From positions 1 to 64,000 of the forward strand of contig MU385993.1 in assembly GCA_022497145.1 (NCBI GenBank): 64,000 nt of DNA, read 5' to 3'. The stretch is from Rostrohypoxylon terebratum (taxonomy: Eukaryota > Ascomycota > Sordariomycetes > Xylariales > Hypoxylaceae). Position numbers and translations under genes: made by a program. Under the pieces are notes generated by a model, which ran no database searches, was not told where the DNA came from, and worked only from the letters and a program-made list of their open reading frames with translations. Shown here one piece after another: positions 32,284 to 45,008 of this stretch (within the stretch, counting starts at the first letter, position 1; each line of letters begins with the position of its first letter).

Positions 32284-33858
32284 ATGCTAACCATGAAGCT
32301 CCATCGACTCCCATTATGGCAACTCGAACGATACCTTAAGCCTCACCCAATTCCCCTTTCTCCGCAATTCGCACGTCCATTCTCAACCAATCCTTCCTCT
32401 TCCCGATTCTCGAACCTTTTATCGAACTCGAGGTGCATAAATCTACAATGTAACTCTAGATCTTCGAGGGCCAGAAGGGTCTATTCGACAACCTCTCCAA
32501 CAATCCCTTCCACAACCGTTTCCGCCAAAGATATTCTCTTCGGTCAACCAGTCTACGAAACACACCCGCATATCCTTCAACTCGGAGAACTCACACCAGG
32601 TATCACCGCCCAAGAATTCCACGAACGCCGCACCAGATTGATAAACATCCTACCGCCCAACTCTGCCGTCCTTCTCCCATCCGCACAGATCCACTACCGC
32701 TCCGGCGCCGTCTTCTATCCCTTCCGCCAAGAATCGAACTTCCTCTACCTTACCGGCTTCTCCGAACCCGAGTCATTAACAGTGCTCACGAAAACCGAGG
32801 AATCAGACGACTACTCCTTTCATTTATTCTGCAGGCCGAAAGACCCGAAGTCGGAACAATGGATGGGACCGTGGAGCGGCATCGACGCGGCGAGGGACGT
32901 ATGGAATGCGGATCAAGCGGGGGATATTGGTCGCGTTGAGAGCCTACTAGGCGATGCTCTGAAAGGGGTGAACCAAGTCTACACCGATGCCGAGCTGTCT
33001 AACAACGGCGCGTTAACAAAAGTTGGCACGCTCCTGAGTTCGGTGGCTCCGAAAGTAAGGATAAGCCCTCTGAAGCCTTACATCAATGCTATCCGCGCGA
33101 TCAAATCTCCCGCCGAGATAGCCAACATGCGACGCGCAGGACGAGATTCCGGGCGCGCGATAACAGAGGCGATGCGACGGCCGTGGAAATACGAGAAGGA
33201 TCTCGCGGCGTTCCTAGAATACCAATACCAGACGTCTGGTCTAGACGGGCAGGCTTACGTCCCCGTAGTGGCCGGGGGGCGGAGAGGGCTACTCATACAC
33301 TACGTCCTCAATAACGGCATGATCGGCGACTCAGAGTTCGTGCTCGTAGATGCAGGCGGCGAATACGGGACCTACATCACAGACATAACGCGTACGTGGC
33401 CAGTATCGGGCAAATTCAGCCCGGCGCAGAAGGACCTATACGATGCCGTGTTGCGCGCGCAGAGATCGTCCATATCGCTCAGCCGTGCCAGCGCCAACGT
33501 TACGCTCGACAAGCTGCACCTGATCACGGAGAACGCCCTCCGCGACCAATTAAAACAGCTGGGCTTCGATGTAGGTGGCGATCGTATGAGCGTTCTGTTC
33601 CCACACCACGTTGGGCACTACGTCGGGCTCGACGTGCACGACGTGCCGGGGTATCCGCGTAATGTACTCCTGAGAGAAGGGCACTGCATCACGATCGAAC
33701 CAGGAGTTTACGTACCCGACGATGCGAGGTGGCCGAAGGCGTTCCGAGGCTTGGGGGTTCGCATCGAGGACAGCGTGTGCGTAGGGGATGATAGTCCCTT
33801 CATCTTGACCACAGAAGCGGTCAAAGAAGTTGACGATATAGAAGCATTAAGGAGTTAG
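32284..33858 (+). CDS. icp55: Mitochondrial intermediate-cleaving aminopeptidase Icp55, 524 aa
   Basis: Icp55 is an M24-family aminopeptidase that trims one destabilising residue from mitochondrial proteins after presequence removal, stabilising them under the N-end rule. It is a fungal relative of Xaa-Pro aminopeptidase 3. No intron is needed. I chose the ATG at 32284 (MLTMKLHRLPLW), with 32293 as alternative. The first ~85 residues are basic, Ser-rich and free of acidic residues (RPFSTNPSSSRFS...RSSRARRVYSTT), a strong mitochondrial presequence. The AMP_N domain follows: LGELTPGITAQEFHERR, then QESNFLYLTGFSEPES. The catalytic domain has all five metal ligands: Asp 356 and Asp 367 (VDAGGEYGTYITDITRTW), His 445 (HHVGHYVGLDVHD), Glu 472 (TIEPGVYV) and Glu 495 (RIEDS). 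Confidence 0.94.
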   Translation: MLTMKLHRLPLWQLERYLKPHPIPLSPQFARPFSTNPSSSRFSNLLSNSRCINLQCNSRSSRARRVYSTTSPTIPSTTVSAKDILFGQPVYETHPHILQLGELTPGITAQEFHERRTRLINILPPNSAVLLPSAQIHYRSGAVFYPFRQESNFLYLTGFSEPESLTVLTKTEESDDYSFHLFCRPKDPKSEQWMGPWSGIDAARDVWNADQAGDIGRVESLLGDALKGVNQVYTDAELSNNGALTKVGTLLSSVAPKVRISPLKPYINAIRAIKSPAEIANMRRAGRDSGRAITEAMRRPWKYEKDLAAFLEYQYQTSGLDGQAYVPVVAGGRRGLLIHYVLNNGMIGDSEFVLVDAGGEYGTYITDITRTWPVSGKFSPAQKDLYDAVLRAQRSSISLSRASANVTLDKLHLITENALRDQLKQLGFDVGGDRMSVLFPHHVGHYVGLDVHDVPGYPRNVLLREGHCITIEPGVYVPDDARWPKAFRGLGVRIEDSVCVGDDSPFILTTEAVKEVDDIEALRS

Positions 33859-35576
33859 AGGAAATACGGCATCACTTCGTAGATGAAGTTACTATCAACA
33901 TGTTGGATAGAGCTAGTTGGAAATTCATAGCGTTCCATGAGAACGAGTTATGAGTTATGCGGCATGAGATACTAGACTTTACGACGCGTACGTAAGGGAC
34001 ACATATGCCGTCCAGTAAGACGTCTAACCGACATTGATGGTTTATTGTACATTATAATAGGATGGATCACCTAAGTAAGCAGCAAGCAATTTAAATGAGA
34101 TATATCACTTTTCAACCTTGAAAGCTCGTAAATGCGATGGCACGCACCGTCCTGTACCTGGTTTATCATGAAATTTGTGGCTTTCTAGGTACCTAGGTAG
34201 GGGGGCGACCAGCCCAAAGTCTACTCTACCCCTGAGGTCAAAGAAGGAAAAAAGGGGGCCATGAATTAGGTCCCGGATCGACTTCACAGAGTTTCTCAGA
34301 TCCCACCTCTCAAAAATTCGCAACTCTTTCCAAACAAGAAAAAATTCATCCCAACATTACATCAACAAGCTACTATTACCGAGCTGCGGAAACTGTAATG
34401 CATTATTAGTTTCATACGGAACCCAACACAATCATAGCGTTTCAATTCCTACAGATTCCCTCTGTCTTTCCGCACCTGGCCGGAGGAGGCGCGCGCGTTT
34501 CTGCCCGCCAAGTATCCCGCATCGTACGATAATCAGCAGATAGACCACGCCCGCTTTAACAAATTCGCTCAACTAGGCAAAATCCGCCTGCCGGAGTGTC
34601 CAGGTCTGATGTAAGAGACGCAAATAGAGAGCGTGTGCCCGAATTACGGATGGACGAATGGGATGGATCAGAGAAAGAAAAAATCTCTTTGAGCTAGGAT
34701 AGCCGGTAATCTATTAATTTCGATCGAGATTCGGATTACCTGTGTACTATGATGTATGTAGGTAAGAAGGGAGGAAGGGAGAGAAAAAATCAAGTTCTAT
34801 CAATGCGCGCCATCTCCCGTAGGAGGCGATAGGTATCATAGTAATTGCAAGACCAAGGTAAAATCCGTAATAGATTCTTCCGGGAAAAAATCCACTGTTC
34901 TCTGAAAAGGTACAACCCTTTTTCATAGTAGATGTAGTTTTAGAAAAAAAAAAATCAAACACGAATTCCATCTCTTGGATTTCATTCCCCCCATGATTCA
35001 ACCCGCGGGTTACCTATGCCCCATAGCGGTTGTGAAATATTGTATTGAAACTCCCAAACACCGTAATAACGCCATGATTCTGCCTCAGCAGCATTTGTCC
35101 CCAGTTTAAAAAGGCCCTTCATCTAGGTATGCCCTAGGACTCTTTTACTCCCCTAAGATAGATAATTTCAAAAATAAGTTCGATTTCTTTTCCGTGACCC
35201 CAACGTGCAACCCGCCATGTATTTGTACCGGACTCCGATGTAATTCTTTCATACAGTAGTGGTATATATACGTTCGTAGCAGTTGTGTAGATGACAGGTG
35301 AAGGTGACTCAGAAGCGTAGATGTAAGATTATATGTTCGTATAGTTAATGTCGTCGGTATCGCTTCGTATGCGTCGATACTGAGCCGTCTGAGAAGACCA
35401 AGTCCAGATTTATTTAGGTGGGTTGCAAGTGTTGGGTATCATTGCCGAAGCAAGATACTGATGCGTTGATAATGTGAAGTTGCTGCTAAAAAATTGGCGT
35501 AAAATTCGAGGTTTAATGTGAGTGGTGATTGTGATTGGGGGACAAATAGTTCACAAGTAAATCCTGAGATTGTTGC
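33859..35576. other. Intergenic region between convergent genes
   Basis: This lies between the 3' ends of Icp55 (+) and the bHLH factor (-). A CCTAGG/GGTACC palindrome cluster occurs at 34187-34202. Two short minus-strand frames at 34105-34323 and 34747-35001 lack protein character. A GC-rich patch at 34475-34530 has no recognisable gene. Confidence 0.45.
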
Positions 35577-37164
35577 CTAAGAGAATGCTCGGGGGTTGAA
35601 GACCGAAGCACCGTACCCTTGAGGTGCCCAATTTGGTGCGGGTGCGGCGCCAACGAGCTGTTCGAAGGCGTGTAGTCGGCGGGCAAGTTCTTCGTTCTTT
35701 TGCGCCATCGACCGATTCCTTCGCTCAAGCTGATGGATATATTCAGTTGCCTTGGTAAGAACAGTGCCCTACAAATTCATTAGTTTAAATTTAGGTAAAT
35801 TTTCAAATGATACACCCAGACATACCTTGCTGACTTTTGGGGCTGTTCGTGAAGCGGTAGGGTTGTCGTTCTCGTCGCCATCTTCGGGGATAGCACGTAG
35901 AGATGGAATAGCATCCCGTAATTCGGCGATCTTGTCCTTCAAGTTGGTACGATATTTCCTTTCGATATCGTTGTGCGCAGCTCTGTCACTATTCCTCGGC
36001 TTCTCCTTCGCCTTTTCTGCCGTAGCATCTATCGAGTTAGTGCGCGAAGGGGCCTGAGGTCTTGTGGTTGCTGGCTTATTTCGAGGTTCTGGTGTGTTGC
36101 TCTTGCTATCGCTCATTGTCGTCGGGCTCTGGTTTATTTCAAATCGGAAATCCATTCCGGCGGGTTGTCTCGTAGCGATCTGTGGTTGAGGAGCTTGACC
36201 TGTTCCCATAGCAATGGCGAGAAGTCTCTGACGCTCGGGGTCGTTGAATGGGGGGTTCACGTTCACGTAATCCATTCGAAAACCAGGTTGAGGTTGCTCC
36301 CAGCTAAGAGGGGTCGAGTAGAGTCTCTCACGAGGAGGAATGTCTGAAGGGATAGGGGCAGAATCCGTCTTGCTGAGTTGGTCAGCTAAGGCCATGGAGA
36401 AGAGGTCGTCTTCGTCCGACAGCGCGTGATCAAGAGCGCTATCGTCGACCAGGTCAGCAGTTGACGAGGGCGGATAAGCCACTTTGAAACTGTTGCCGGG
36501 CCTCCCGACAATCCTCGACCTTGGGTGAGGTTGAGCTAAGACCGGAGATCTTGTCTATATTTTTGGTGATATATTAGCGCCATTGTTTGCGCAGGAACGT
36601 GACCTTTGGTTCTTACAGTTTTTCCGTCAGCGAAAATCTGATCACTCTCGTTGTCGCTGTCGAAGCGAAGCCAATAGTCAGAACAGTCTAGAGTAGAGGG
36701 GTCCTCGGTGAATCTAGACCTTCTTATATCAGAGCACTGGCGCTTCTTAGGTAGCTCCTGTCTTGTAAGCTTGTGCTTATGGGAAGCGTTAGAGATGTTC
36801 TGCGAAGCAGTTGAGGCCGGCGAGTCAGCAGCAGTACTAGGGGTCTGACGCGAGCCTGAGGTTGGGACTGAGTTCACAACACTTGATTCGGCGGACCTAT
36901 CTAGTTCGTCCCAGAAGCTAATAGATGAGAGTTGCTGTGAGTAATCTGTTGATTGATCGAAGAATGTCTCGAATGTCTGAAGGGAATGTCAGGGTCTATT
37001 TAGATTCAAGCTAAGGTGACATTGGGGATATATAAGAGATATAATTACTAAATATAAGAGATGTATATCTATGCAAGATCTATACGAATGAATGAGACTC
37101 AGTAACATACCTTGTCGTTACCAGCAGGATAAACGTCAATGTCCTGCATAACACCTGCGTCCAT
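35577..37164 (-). CDS. SREBP-type bHLH transcription factor, 444 aa
   Basis: This is a nuclear E-box/SRE-binding factor. Four exons: 37111-37164, 36617-36976, 35826-36554 and 35577-35768, with introns of 134, 62 and 57 nt, all phase 0. It begins MDAGVMQDIDVYPAGNDK, then TFETFFDQSTDYSQQLSS and SFWDELDRS, an acidic, aromatic, activation-domain-like start. The basic helix-loop-helix lies at about 328-405: AAHNDIERKYRTNLKDKIAE, the loop, then GTVLTKATEYIHQLERRN and a short zipper. His 332, Glu 336 and Arg 340 contact the E-box. Tyr 339, where most bHLH proteins have Arg, is the SREBP hallmark that allows binding to both SRE and E-box. There is no membrane segment, so it is the soluble kind (like Aspergillus SrbB rather than SrbA). 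The last intron interrupts the loop. Confidence 0.92.
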
Positions 37165-40100
37165 GACGAATCCCACAACAATTCAAGGGCCACCAGCAGG
37201 TCTTTGGTGACACTATAGCTTGACTGCTATGGTTTCTTAAAATAGGAGGGGAGAGTCCCGAAGTCTAGATCTTGTAAGGTGATTTCTTCGGGAACATGCG
37301 GAGTCCAAGCTTAGATGGAGGTGGACAAAGGTAGTCGGGTTAATCAGAGGGCAAAAAATTCAGACTGCAAATTTGCCACGTCCGTTGCCGTACGTCGTTA
37401 TACAAATCGGGGGGTAGACTTAGGTAACGTCAAGTCCGGGTAGGGGATGTGAGATGAGCTTGTGGGTGTAAGTCAAGCCGGGTGTAGGTGTAAGTGTGTA
37501 GGTGTGTAGGGGCGTTGATGAAGCCACTAGGCGTAAACGTGCAAGCCACAGCACACACAGACACACAAAGACTAGGAAGTATAGTATAGCGAGGTGTGTG
37601 TAGTGTATAGAGAGTATAGGAAGGATTGTGAGTCCCTTGATAGGATGGATGGATATGATATCACCAATATGACTGGAATAATGCCACAATGGCAAATGGG
37701 ATGGTGTTGGTGGTGATGATGGTTGATAAAAATCAAACGATGTTTGAAGAACGAACGATCAGGTAGATAGGATAGGGTAGTTTTTAGATCGGTTGGTGCC
37801 TTAGTTTATCTAGTCGATTAAGGATTGAGAATAAAGATGGGAATTTGAGAATTCGGCTATTAAAGAATAAGAATTCAGATCCCACGAACTATGGCCGAGA
37901 CCGCCCGATGATGCAAGGGTACAAGTTACAATCGAGACCAAATGGCCTGACACGATGCAGAGCAACGGAGACGCTCAGATACATAATTCCAACCCGGACC
38001 CCAAGCGTTCCAATGGCTCCCGATGGGACCCCCTAAGGGCGATCCCGAATACACTACTAGTTAATAGCTAATTAGTAGTAAAGGGTGCTAATGCTTAAGG
38101 GTTGAAAGAGGGAAGGGGAAAAAAACCAATACACTAATGAATTCACGGTAAAATACCTATATGGGCAGATGGGTTATAGGTTATGGGTATCGGTTTTAGT
38201 TGGTTCTGGTTCCATCCAGTCGTATTATCCAATAACTCTTGCTGGCTTGCTGGCTTGCTGGACCGCGGCATTAGGAGCATTAGCAGCATTGGCAATCATA
38301 CGGATTATACGTTTTCAGTCTGCGACTTTATTGTTCCATCGACACATGAATAGCTTCTGGTAGTTTGCATATGCGTGTGCTATAGGTATGCTGCTGTATG
38401 CTGCTGTATGTCGCTGGAGATCCATCCTATAATATGCTGGTGCTGGTGCTGTTGCTTGTTGCTTGTTGCTGTTACTGGTACTGGTACTGGGTAATACTAC
38501 TGTATTGGCATGCTCCAGGCTGTATGCACGGCTCTCTTTTCCGAATATTCTTAGCCGCCAAAACGTGCCTACTAGGTAGGTAAGTACCTATTATCTTACG
38601 CATCTTACCTCCCATACTCCCATACCCGTCGTATCCATATACCAATGCTACGGATGGGTACATTTCCAAGTACCTAACCGTCAAAACCTTGGAAGTTGGT
38701 GGGAATCCAGTTCTGCTGGTCCAGAAAAGAACACCATAGAATCCGTAGAAAGCATAGAAACCATGAAAAAACGACAGAATAAGCGGCGGGAAAATGAAGG
38801 ACCCAGGAACCCTCCAGGAACCCTGGGGTAACCAGACTGCCAAACAACCAAACAATCCCACGAATTCCCACATTATCCATGGATGGTCTGATGGGCGCAG
38901 CGGTCAACTAATTGTCTAGTATTGGATTTGTCCGAGTTGCAAATTTCGTCACAGGTTCTGACTGGGAAAAAAAAAAGGCGAAAAGCGTTAAGAGCGTTGT
39001 CATCGGTGCATCGGGGTGAAAAAATTGTGGCCTGATCTTTTGACTGAATAGAGTCCAACTTCAGGGGGGAGGGTCTAGAATCACGCGTCATGTGGGGTGG
39101 ATTGTCCAAGAATCACGCCACTCGCGAGGCTGCTCAAAAAATAATCGTATGACATTCGCTTTCCTACTTTGGAAATAAGGAGTTCAAGGATTCTAGACGC
39201 CGCTACCCGCTGTAATTGGCCATAACTATCCAAACCCAATATTTCTCAAATTCTCATTGGTCTACTTCCACAAAGTACTTGCTCAAATCAAAACTCTATA
39301 ATTCTCTCAGCCTCGCACCTTCTCCACTTAACCCGTTTGCTTTGCTCCGGAGGAAGCCATGTGCCACAAGTCCCGAGGACGGTAAAGATTTTCACAGTTT
39401 ATATGGATTCTGAGGCATGTGGAAGCATGTGGCGGCAGTGACGGTTGTGGCTTATCGTTTGTCGTTGAAGAAACTCCAGAACAGGGATGTACTAATAGGT
39501 AAACATTATAGGTATACTTAGGTACTTTGTACTTGGTAATACGAGCATTGGACCAGTTTTGCCATTTTCGTACTCCGTTTTCTCCCGCTCCCCACGCTCC
39601 CGCCCCATCTTCTCTGCGTCGGAACATTTTCGCGGTCACGGACATTCTTACCGGCTACAACCTACAACCTACAACCTATAACCATACAGCCATACAACAA
39701 CAAGAGAGCACAACCTGACAACACAACAAGAACCTTCACGAACCCTTCTCACCGATGCCGACGTACTGCGTAAACGTCAGCAATCATGCTTCACAGTCTT
39801 CTCTTAGCTTATACAATCCATAATTAATGCATTAGTGCTTCTCATATCCCCTCACGTTATGGACGGTGGACGGACTTGGGAGGTGTACGGGTACGGCATT
39901 TGCAGATACAGCATATTACGGCATTGCAACATACATCGCAATACTACACCCATCCACACATCCATACATCCATACATACATACCTATCCGAGGCTATGAT
40001 GTAGGTACACATCGTCAGCTCGCCTACTATGTATGTCTCGAAGCTCGGCATGGGCCCCCAGGAACCGTCCAGATCTCGGCAACCGCCTACACTTTCTACC

Positions 40101-43100
40101 ATAGCCTCACCTGGGCCACCTGGACGCTCAACAAAATAGGTAATTTAATCCTCCGCCTTCCACCGTCCCCAGAATTGGTGACACCCGGCATTGGTCCCCG
40201 TCGAGTCCCCGTCTTATTAGGTAGGGCTCGAGCGCGGTTCCATTGGTTCTTTGCCGATGTTCAGATACGTCCAGATATTCGGCTAGATCTATTCGATCGT
40301 ACGATCACAGCAAAAGTCTATGCGAGTGATAGCGCGCACGCAGGGACCTTGCAATTTTTACCTGTTAGATGTCGCGTGTAGCTGCATACCCGTCGTTGCA
40401 GAACCATACAATTGTCAATAACACTTACTAGTATACCACCTATAGCAACTAACTCCTTACTATCCTTACCTACAAGGTACCCAGCGCCTATCCTTACTAT
40501 GGTACATATGTAGGGTTTTATCCCATGGATCTATGCGAACTATCGCCCTAGCAACGCAACCTCGTGAACGATTATGAAGAAGGTGGCCTCCATATCCTCT
40601 ACACGGACCAACTGGATGAAAATCCGGACAATGGCCGTAATGCCGGTATCTATAACCGCTTCTAGCGCTGCTCTGCTGGCTCGTCGTGGAAGGCAGAAGA
40701 GGCAAAAGAGGGCAAAAGGGGCAACAGGCTTTTGGGCTTTCGCATCACCCTGGTTTTTCTCCATCTACCCGTCGATCGGTAATGATCGAAATCCCGGTCT
40801 CTGAGACATTCATCTACGGAGTCGTCATCCTATCACAACTCCAGTGGGCACATCGAGGCCGCTACGCGTATCGATTATGTTTCAACCCATTCGGACGATG
40901 AGACTTACGAAGACAAACCCGCGGCACCGGACTACGGAATATTTTACTGTATGACGAGCCATTCCCAGGTCTCATTCACGGGGTCCACCGCCCCAGGTTC
41001 GGCTCACGATGCATGCTTCCGAACTTGCAGTCTACTAGTAGACCGGTCTGCTTATCTTGTGATGGCGCTTGCCACATTCTAGACTCGACTTAAATTAATT
41101 TCCAAGCTTCGGATTCGGCCTGTCAAGTCACATGGCCACACGCGGCGAAAGTGTTGTCGACATTATCCCATATACTATAGCCTCAAGTGCCATCGTCGGC
41201 AGCTCCCGTCCCAACCTTGCGTGTGTTTGGTTTCATTTGAGCGGGTAGTTGTCTCCATATTAGGTAAAATAGACCGTTATAGAGGCTTATTCCCACGATA
41301 CCGTAGTTTGCGACAATTTCACGAACCGGCATGAACCGACATGAACAAATTTCACTTGCCATTGAGGTTCACGTGAAGTTTCGAATCGTAGATTCGATCT
41401 ATACGAAGCTATACATCGCTAACATTATGGTTCTGTATATCTTATCAATACACATAGACAATACATTGGAGAAGCTGCCTGTAATTCACATGTCACTAGG
41501 ATGGATATGATTTTTGGTGTTCCTATGGGTTGCCCATATTTGCCGGCGGCAACTTATGTTTAACTAGTGTCTTCTTGTCTGGTACGTGGGAGGTGGCATA
41601 TCCACATTTTTGGTAGTAATACTACCGGCGGCTCTTGAGATCTAGTAGTGTCAGTAGAATTCAATCTTGATGTGCCGCATAGTATCTAACAAGCTCTTCA
41701 GACTAATACTCGTATACCTGGTAGGTAGGTAGGTAGATGCGGATCTGTGCCTTCTTGCTAGACAAAGAGATAGGGGCTCAAGGGGCCCCCTTTTTGACCT
41801 TGCAGTCAAAAACATACCTAGCAACGTCAATTATAACGGCTACCTCTGTAAATTCAATATCATATTATAAGTTATAATCAAAAGATGATATCTCTAATGC
41901 TAATGCAAGTAATATACCTAACCTACCTGCTTAATTATGGTTGAACATGCCAGTCATTGTTTCCTAAAATTTCTCTTCAAGATCTTAGCAGTTACTGAGC
42001 GAAGAACTTTGCACATGTACATACACAACAGAGAATATAGCGCAATTTAACCCGTCAAACTTGTAGTAGACCTAGCCAAATACTTAGCACACTTCCAAGT
42101 AGTATCATACCAAAGTTCCCTTTGAGCCCGATAAAACTTTTGTCAATAATTGTAGCCTTGAACCGCAAGAGGAGTTGTGATGACCAAGCACACCACCTAC
42201 CCCTTAGGACTGTACATGAAGCTAGTTCCCTTCCTTCGGACTCGCATAAGGCTACAACTCCACTAAAGCCGTTACTGAAACCTCAATGACCAACACAATA
42301 GGTAGAATAATGGATCGTCAGGTACGCTTCGATTAGATGACACGATATCTCACGAGTCGCTTCGTTTCGTAGTATAAAGATGCAATTTCTATTGATAGTT
42401 GCAACGGCGGGCGCATGTCGGCCGAAAGGATACGCGGAACTAATGTTCTGGGGTATACGTTGATGGTGTCGTGGACCTTAGTGACGGGAGTCGTACGTGA
42501 GCCACACCTTCAAAGCAGGTACTGTTGTTGAATCGTCGATGGCTTCGCAAATTTCGATCCCTTTCTCATGCAGGTACTTCACATAAACAAGCAAATGGCC
42601 GCCTCGTAGTTGCCTTGCAGTCGACATGGTCTGATAGACCTCATATCTTGATGCAGCATTATTCTTCCTTAGCCGCTTTAAACGGTCCGTCTGCAAAGGT
42701 TGAGACATTCCCCGACTTCTCCTTCTGTATTATGCATCTTACACGACAATCACACGGCTTCGGCGACTCCACAAGACTGCAATGTCAACTTGGCTGCAGA
42801 CGGGAGCGGGAATGCATTCGGTTCAAGTCACCAGTCTTGCCTTGACCCCCTCAACTCGGTATACTCCAAAGTCTGAGCTAACACGGGGCTTTTATCGCCC
42901 TGAGTCATGACTGACAACTGTCCACGGTCCTCTTTGCAGACTGTATAGATGGGACGAAGAATTAGAAGGCTCGTGCGATTCCGGATTATCCAATTACCTT
43001 TCTGTGGTTTGTCACTGTGATAGTGTCGATCATTAAGAGGGCTTCCCCATAGTTTTAATGAGCGACAGCATACCGTACCAATTACCGTGGGGCTCGTGGG

Positions 43101-44339
43101 CGGTTAACGAGTCAAAAAGTCAAAAAAGTCAAAGAGGCTGGGACGAGGAGAATTTTCTACGTGTAGATAGGGAATGGATTAGCCCAACCACAAGTCACAT
43201 AGCGACGTGTTTTCATGGTCAGTGCAAGATATGGAGTCAACATGAGTATTCCCCTCAGAGCGTGGTTCATTCTACGATCTCAAAGTTGAATAGAACTGGT
43301 TTTTGGTCTTCTCCAACTGTCGAAGATTTTTGTCTTGTTGGAAGGATCTACTGGAGCTTCCATATACGGCATACATAAGTAAAACCTACATCTAAGCATG
43401 CAGTCATAAAAGCAAGTGCCGTGAGGGCATCACCCTCCAGGGCCCACTCAAGCAAATATTCGCCTTTATCGATGTCCTGCTCGACAAAAGTCATGAATTA
43501 TGATTCCATACTCATTTCCCGAGCGAGATCTTGGCTAAATGGATTTAGATAGCGGCTAGACCGGCGCGTGGGAAACACTGACATCCACTATGAATGTAAT
43601 TACTCGTGAGGCTTTAGAAAATAAAGGCAAGACGGTCCGTGTCATACCCCATATAGCCAATCAAATCCGGTGCTTTGACGTCGTGTCGATCATTAAAGCG
43701 CTGCAGTGGACTTTACGAAGGCATTGCTTTGCGCCAGCCCGCAGAATAGCGGATACGTTATGCCTTACATAACATGTGACAATGCGGCACTAGGTTAGAG
43801 GTTTTACCCCCAACCCACCACCTCCGTCCCTAAAATTCGATGAACTCAACTAGCAACAGCGCAGATCCAATAAATCAACGGAAGTTCATGACCGGCTTCG
43901 GGTGGCTAGTGAAGACCGGAGCGGGAGTAACCTTGGAAGGGGGCTTCCCCTAGGTGGGGAAATGATACGGGGTAACCGGAATGACCTAGACCCCAACCCG
44001 GACTTTCCGTAACGCAAAATGTTGGATTGTGGGGGCAAAAGCACGCAATTGAAGATACGTACGTAACTGTCTAGTGGAAATTCAATTAATAAGCCTGTAG
44101 GCTAGAGAGTTAGGGAATATTTAGTGATGTGGGATAGTGGGATGAACACATGCTTACCTACATAGGTCCTAGGTATGATTACTAAATTTCGAAGCTACTA
44201 CCAAATACCTAGGTCCTAGGCATACGATATTTTTCTGCCTAGTGTAAATTAACTGCTTCCAGGCTAATTCACGTCGACAACAGTTCCAAGGTACCTACTT
44301 CGATATTACGACACGTCAATTAAGCAACCTTCAAGCGGA
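37165..44339. other. 7.2-kb gene-poor region with short repeats
   Basis: No convincing gene was found on either strand. It holds the bHLH gene promoter at its left end and that of the DOPA-dioxygenase-like gene at its right end. It contains GT-rich DNA (37440-37515), CTGGTA/TGCTGT-type microsatellites (38388-38412, 38438-38490), CATACATC repeats (39950-39985) and GTAG repeats (41721-41736). It also has several CCTAGG-centred palindromes (38575, 44166, 44208). Frames over 60 codons have poor protein character, except a 76-codon minus frame at 42478-42708 that I could not confirm. Non-coding RNA genes cannot be excluded. Confidence 0.5.
41721..41736. repeat. GTAG tetranucleotide repeat
   Basis: Four direct copies of GTAG (GTAGGTAGGTAGGTAG). 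Similar short GTAG/CCTAGG runs recur elsewhere in this window, notably at 60041-60072. Confidence 0.75.
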
Positions 44340-45008
44340 ATGTCTTACAAGTCGGGACACTATACTTACCCCTCACCGTTAGTGGGATACGAAAACGCGC
44401 CGGCGCTTTCGGACGAGAAAAACGAAGATGGGAAAAGCTTCAAGAATCCCACCAAGGACACCTTGAGTAAAGCTTATACCGAATTTCCGGATCCGCTGGA
44501 TAAGGGTCGCCGCGGTGGCTTGTAAGTTGTGTCTTAGACCGAACCGAATAGTGAAAAATGACGACCCGCTAACATTAGGGGAATATTGCTCCCCCACAGT
44601 GACGTGCATATATATTATCTCCAGAGCAACGAAGCTCAGACGAAATATGCGAAAGAGCTGTGGGAGCGCATTAGACACGAGTGTATGTCTCATCTACAAA
44701 CATACCTAGAGAACCCACTGAATACTAAGGATCGACTAGTTCCCGAATTGAGAATATATCGGCTTTGGGACCGACCGATCGGGCCGCACCCTCTGGCGAT
44801 GTTCGAGGTCAGCCTCTTCACGCCGGCGCAATTTGGCGCTTTCGTCGCCTGGCTCACCATCTACCGTGGTCCTTTGTCTGTGCTGATCCACCCTAACACG
44901 ACCGAGGGAGAAGGAGTTGAGGAGATCGAAGCTGAGCGCCGAAACCACACGCAGAGGGCCATTTGGATGGGCGAGAGATATCCTCTTGATCTGGATAGGT
45001 TCTACTAA
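44340..45008 (+). CDS. DOPA 4,5-dioxygenase-family protein, 196 aa
   Basis: The protein belongs to the DOPA_dioxygen family, named for the fly agaric enzyme that opens the DOPA ring on the way to betalains; most ascomycete members have unknown substrates. Two exons, 44340-44521 and 44600-45008, with a 78-nt intron (GTAAGT...CCACAG, phase 2). Splicing gives GGFDVHIYYLQSNEAQT, whose DVH-x-Y is the family start. Likely metal-binding His are His 64 (DVHIYY), His 124 (GPHPLAMFEVSLFTP) and His 158 (LSVLIHPNT). The block QFGAFVAWLTIYRGP is diagnostic. The first ~60 residues are a disordered lead with YPSPLVGYENAPALS. It is probably cytosolic. A GGGGAC minisatellite begins about 35 bp after the stop codon and so probably lies in the 3' UTR. 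Confidence 0.92.

Noticed and set aside
39866..40381. A 171-codon plus-strand frame
   Set aside because: It crosses simple repeats (CATACATC) and has Thr/Tyr/His-biased content typical of translated microsatellite DNA.
42478..42708. A 76-codon minus-strand frame starting MSQPLQTDRLKRLRKNN
   Set aside because: It has a balanced composition and might be a small gene, but it is isolated in a gene-poor region, has no recognisable family and no supporting signal.
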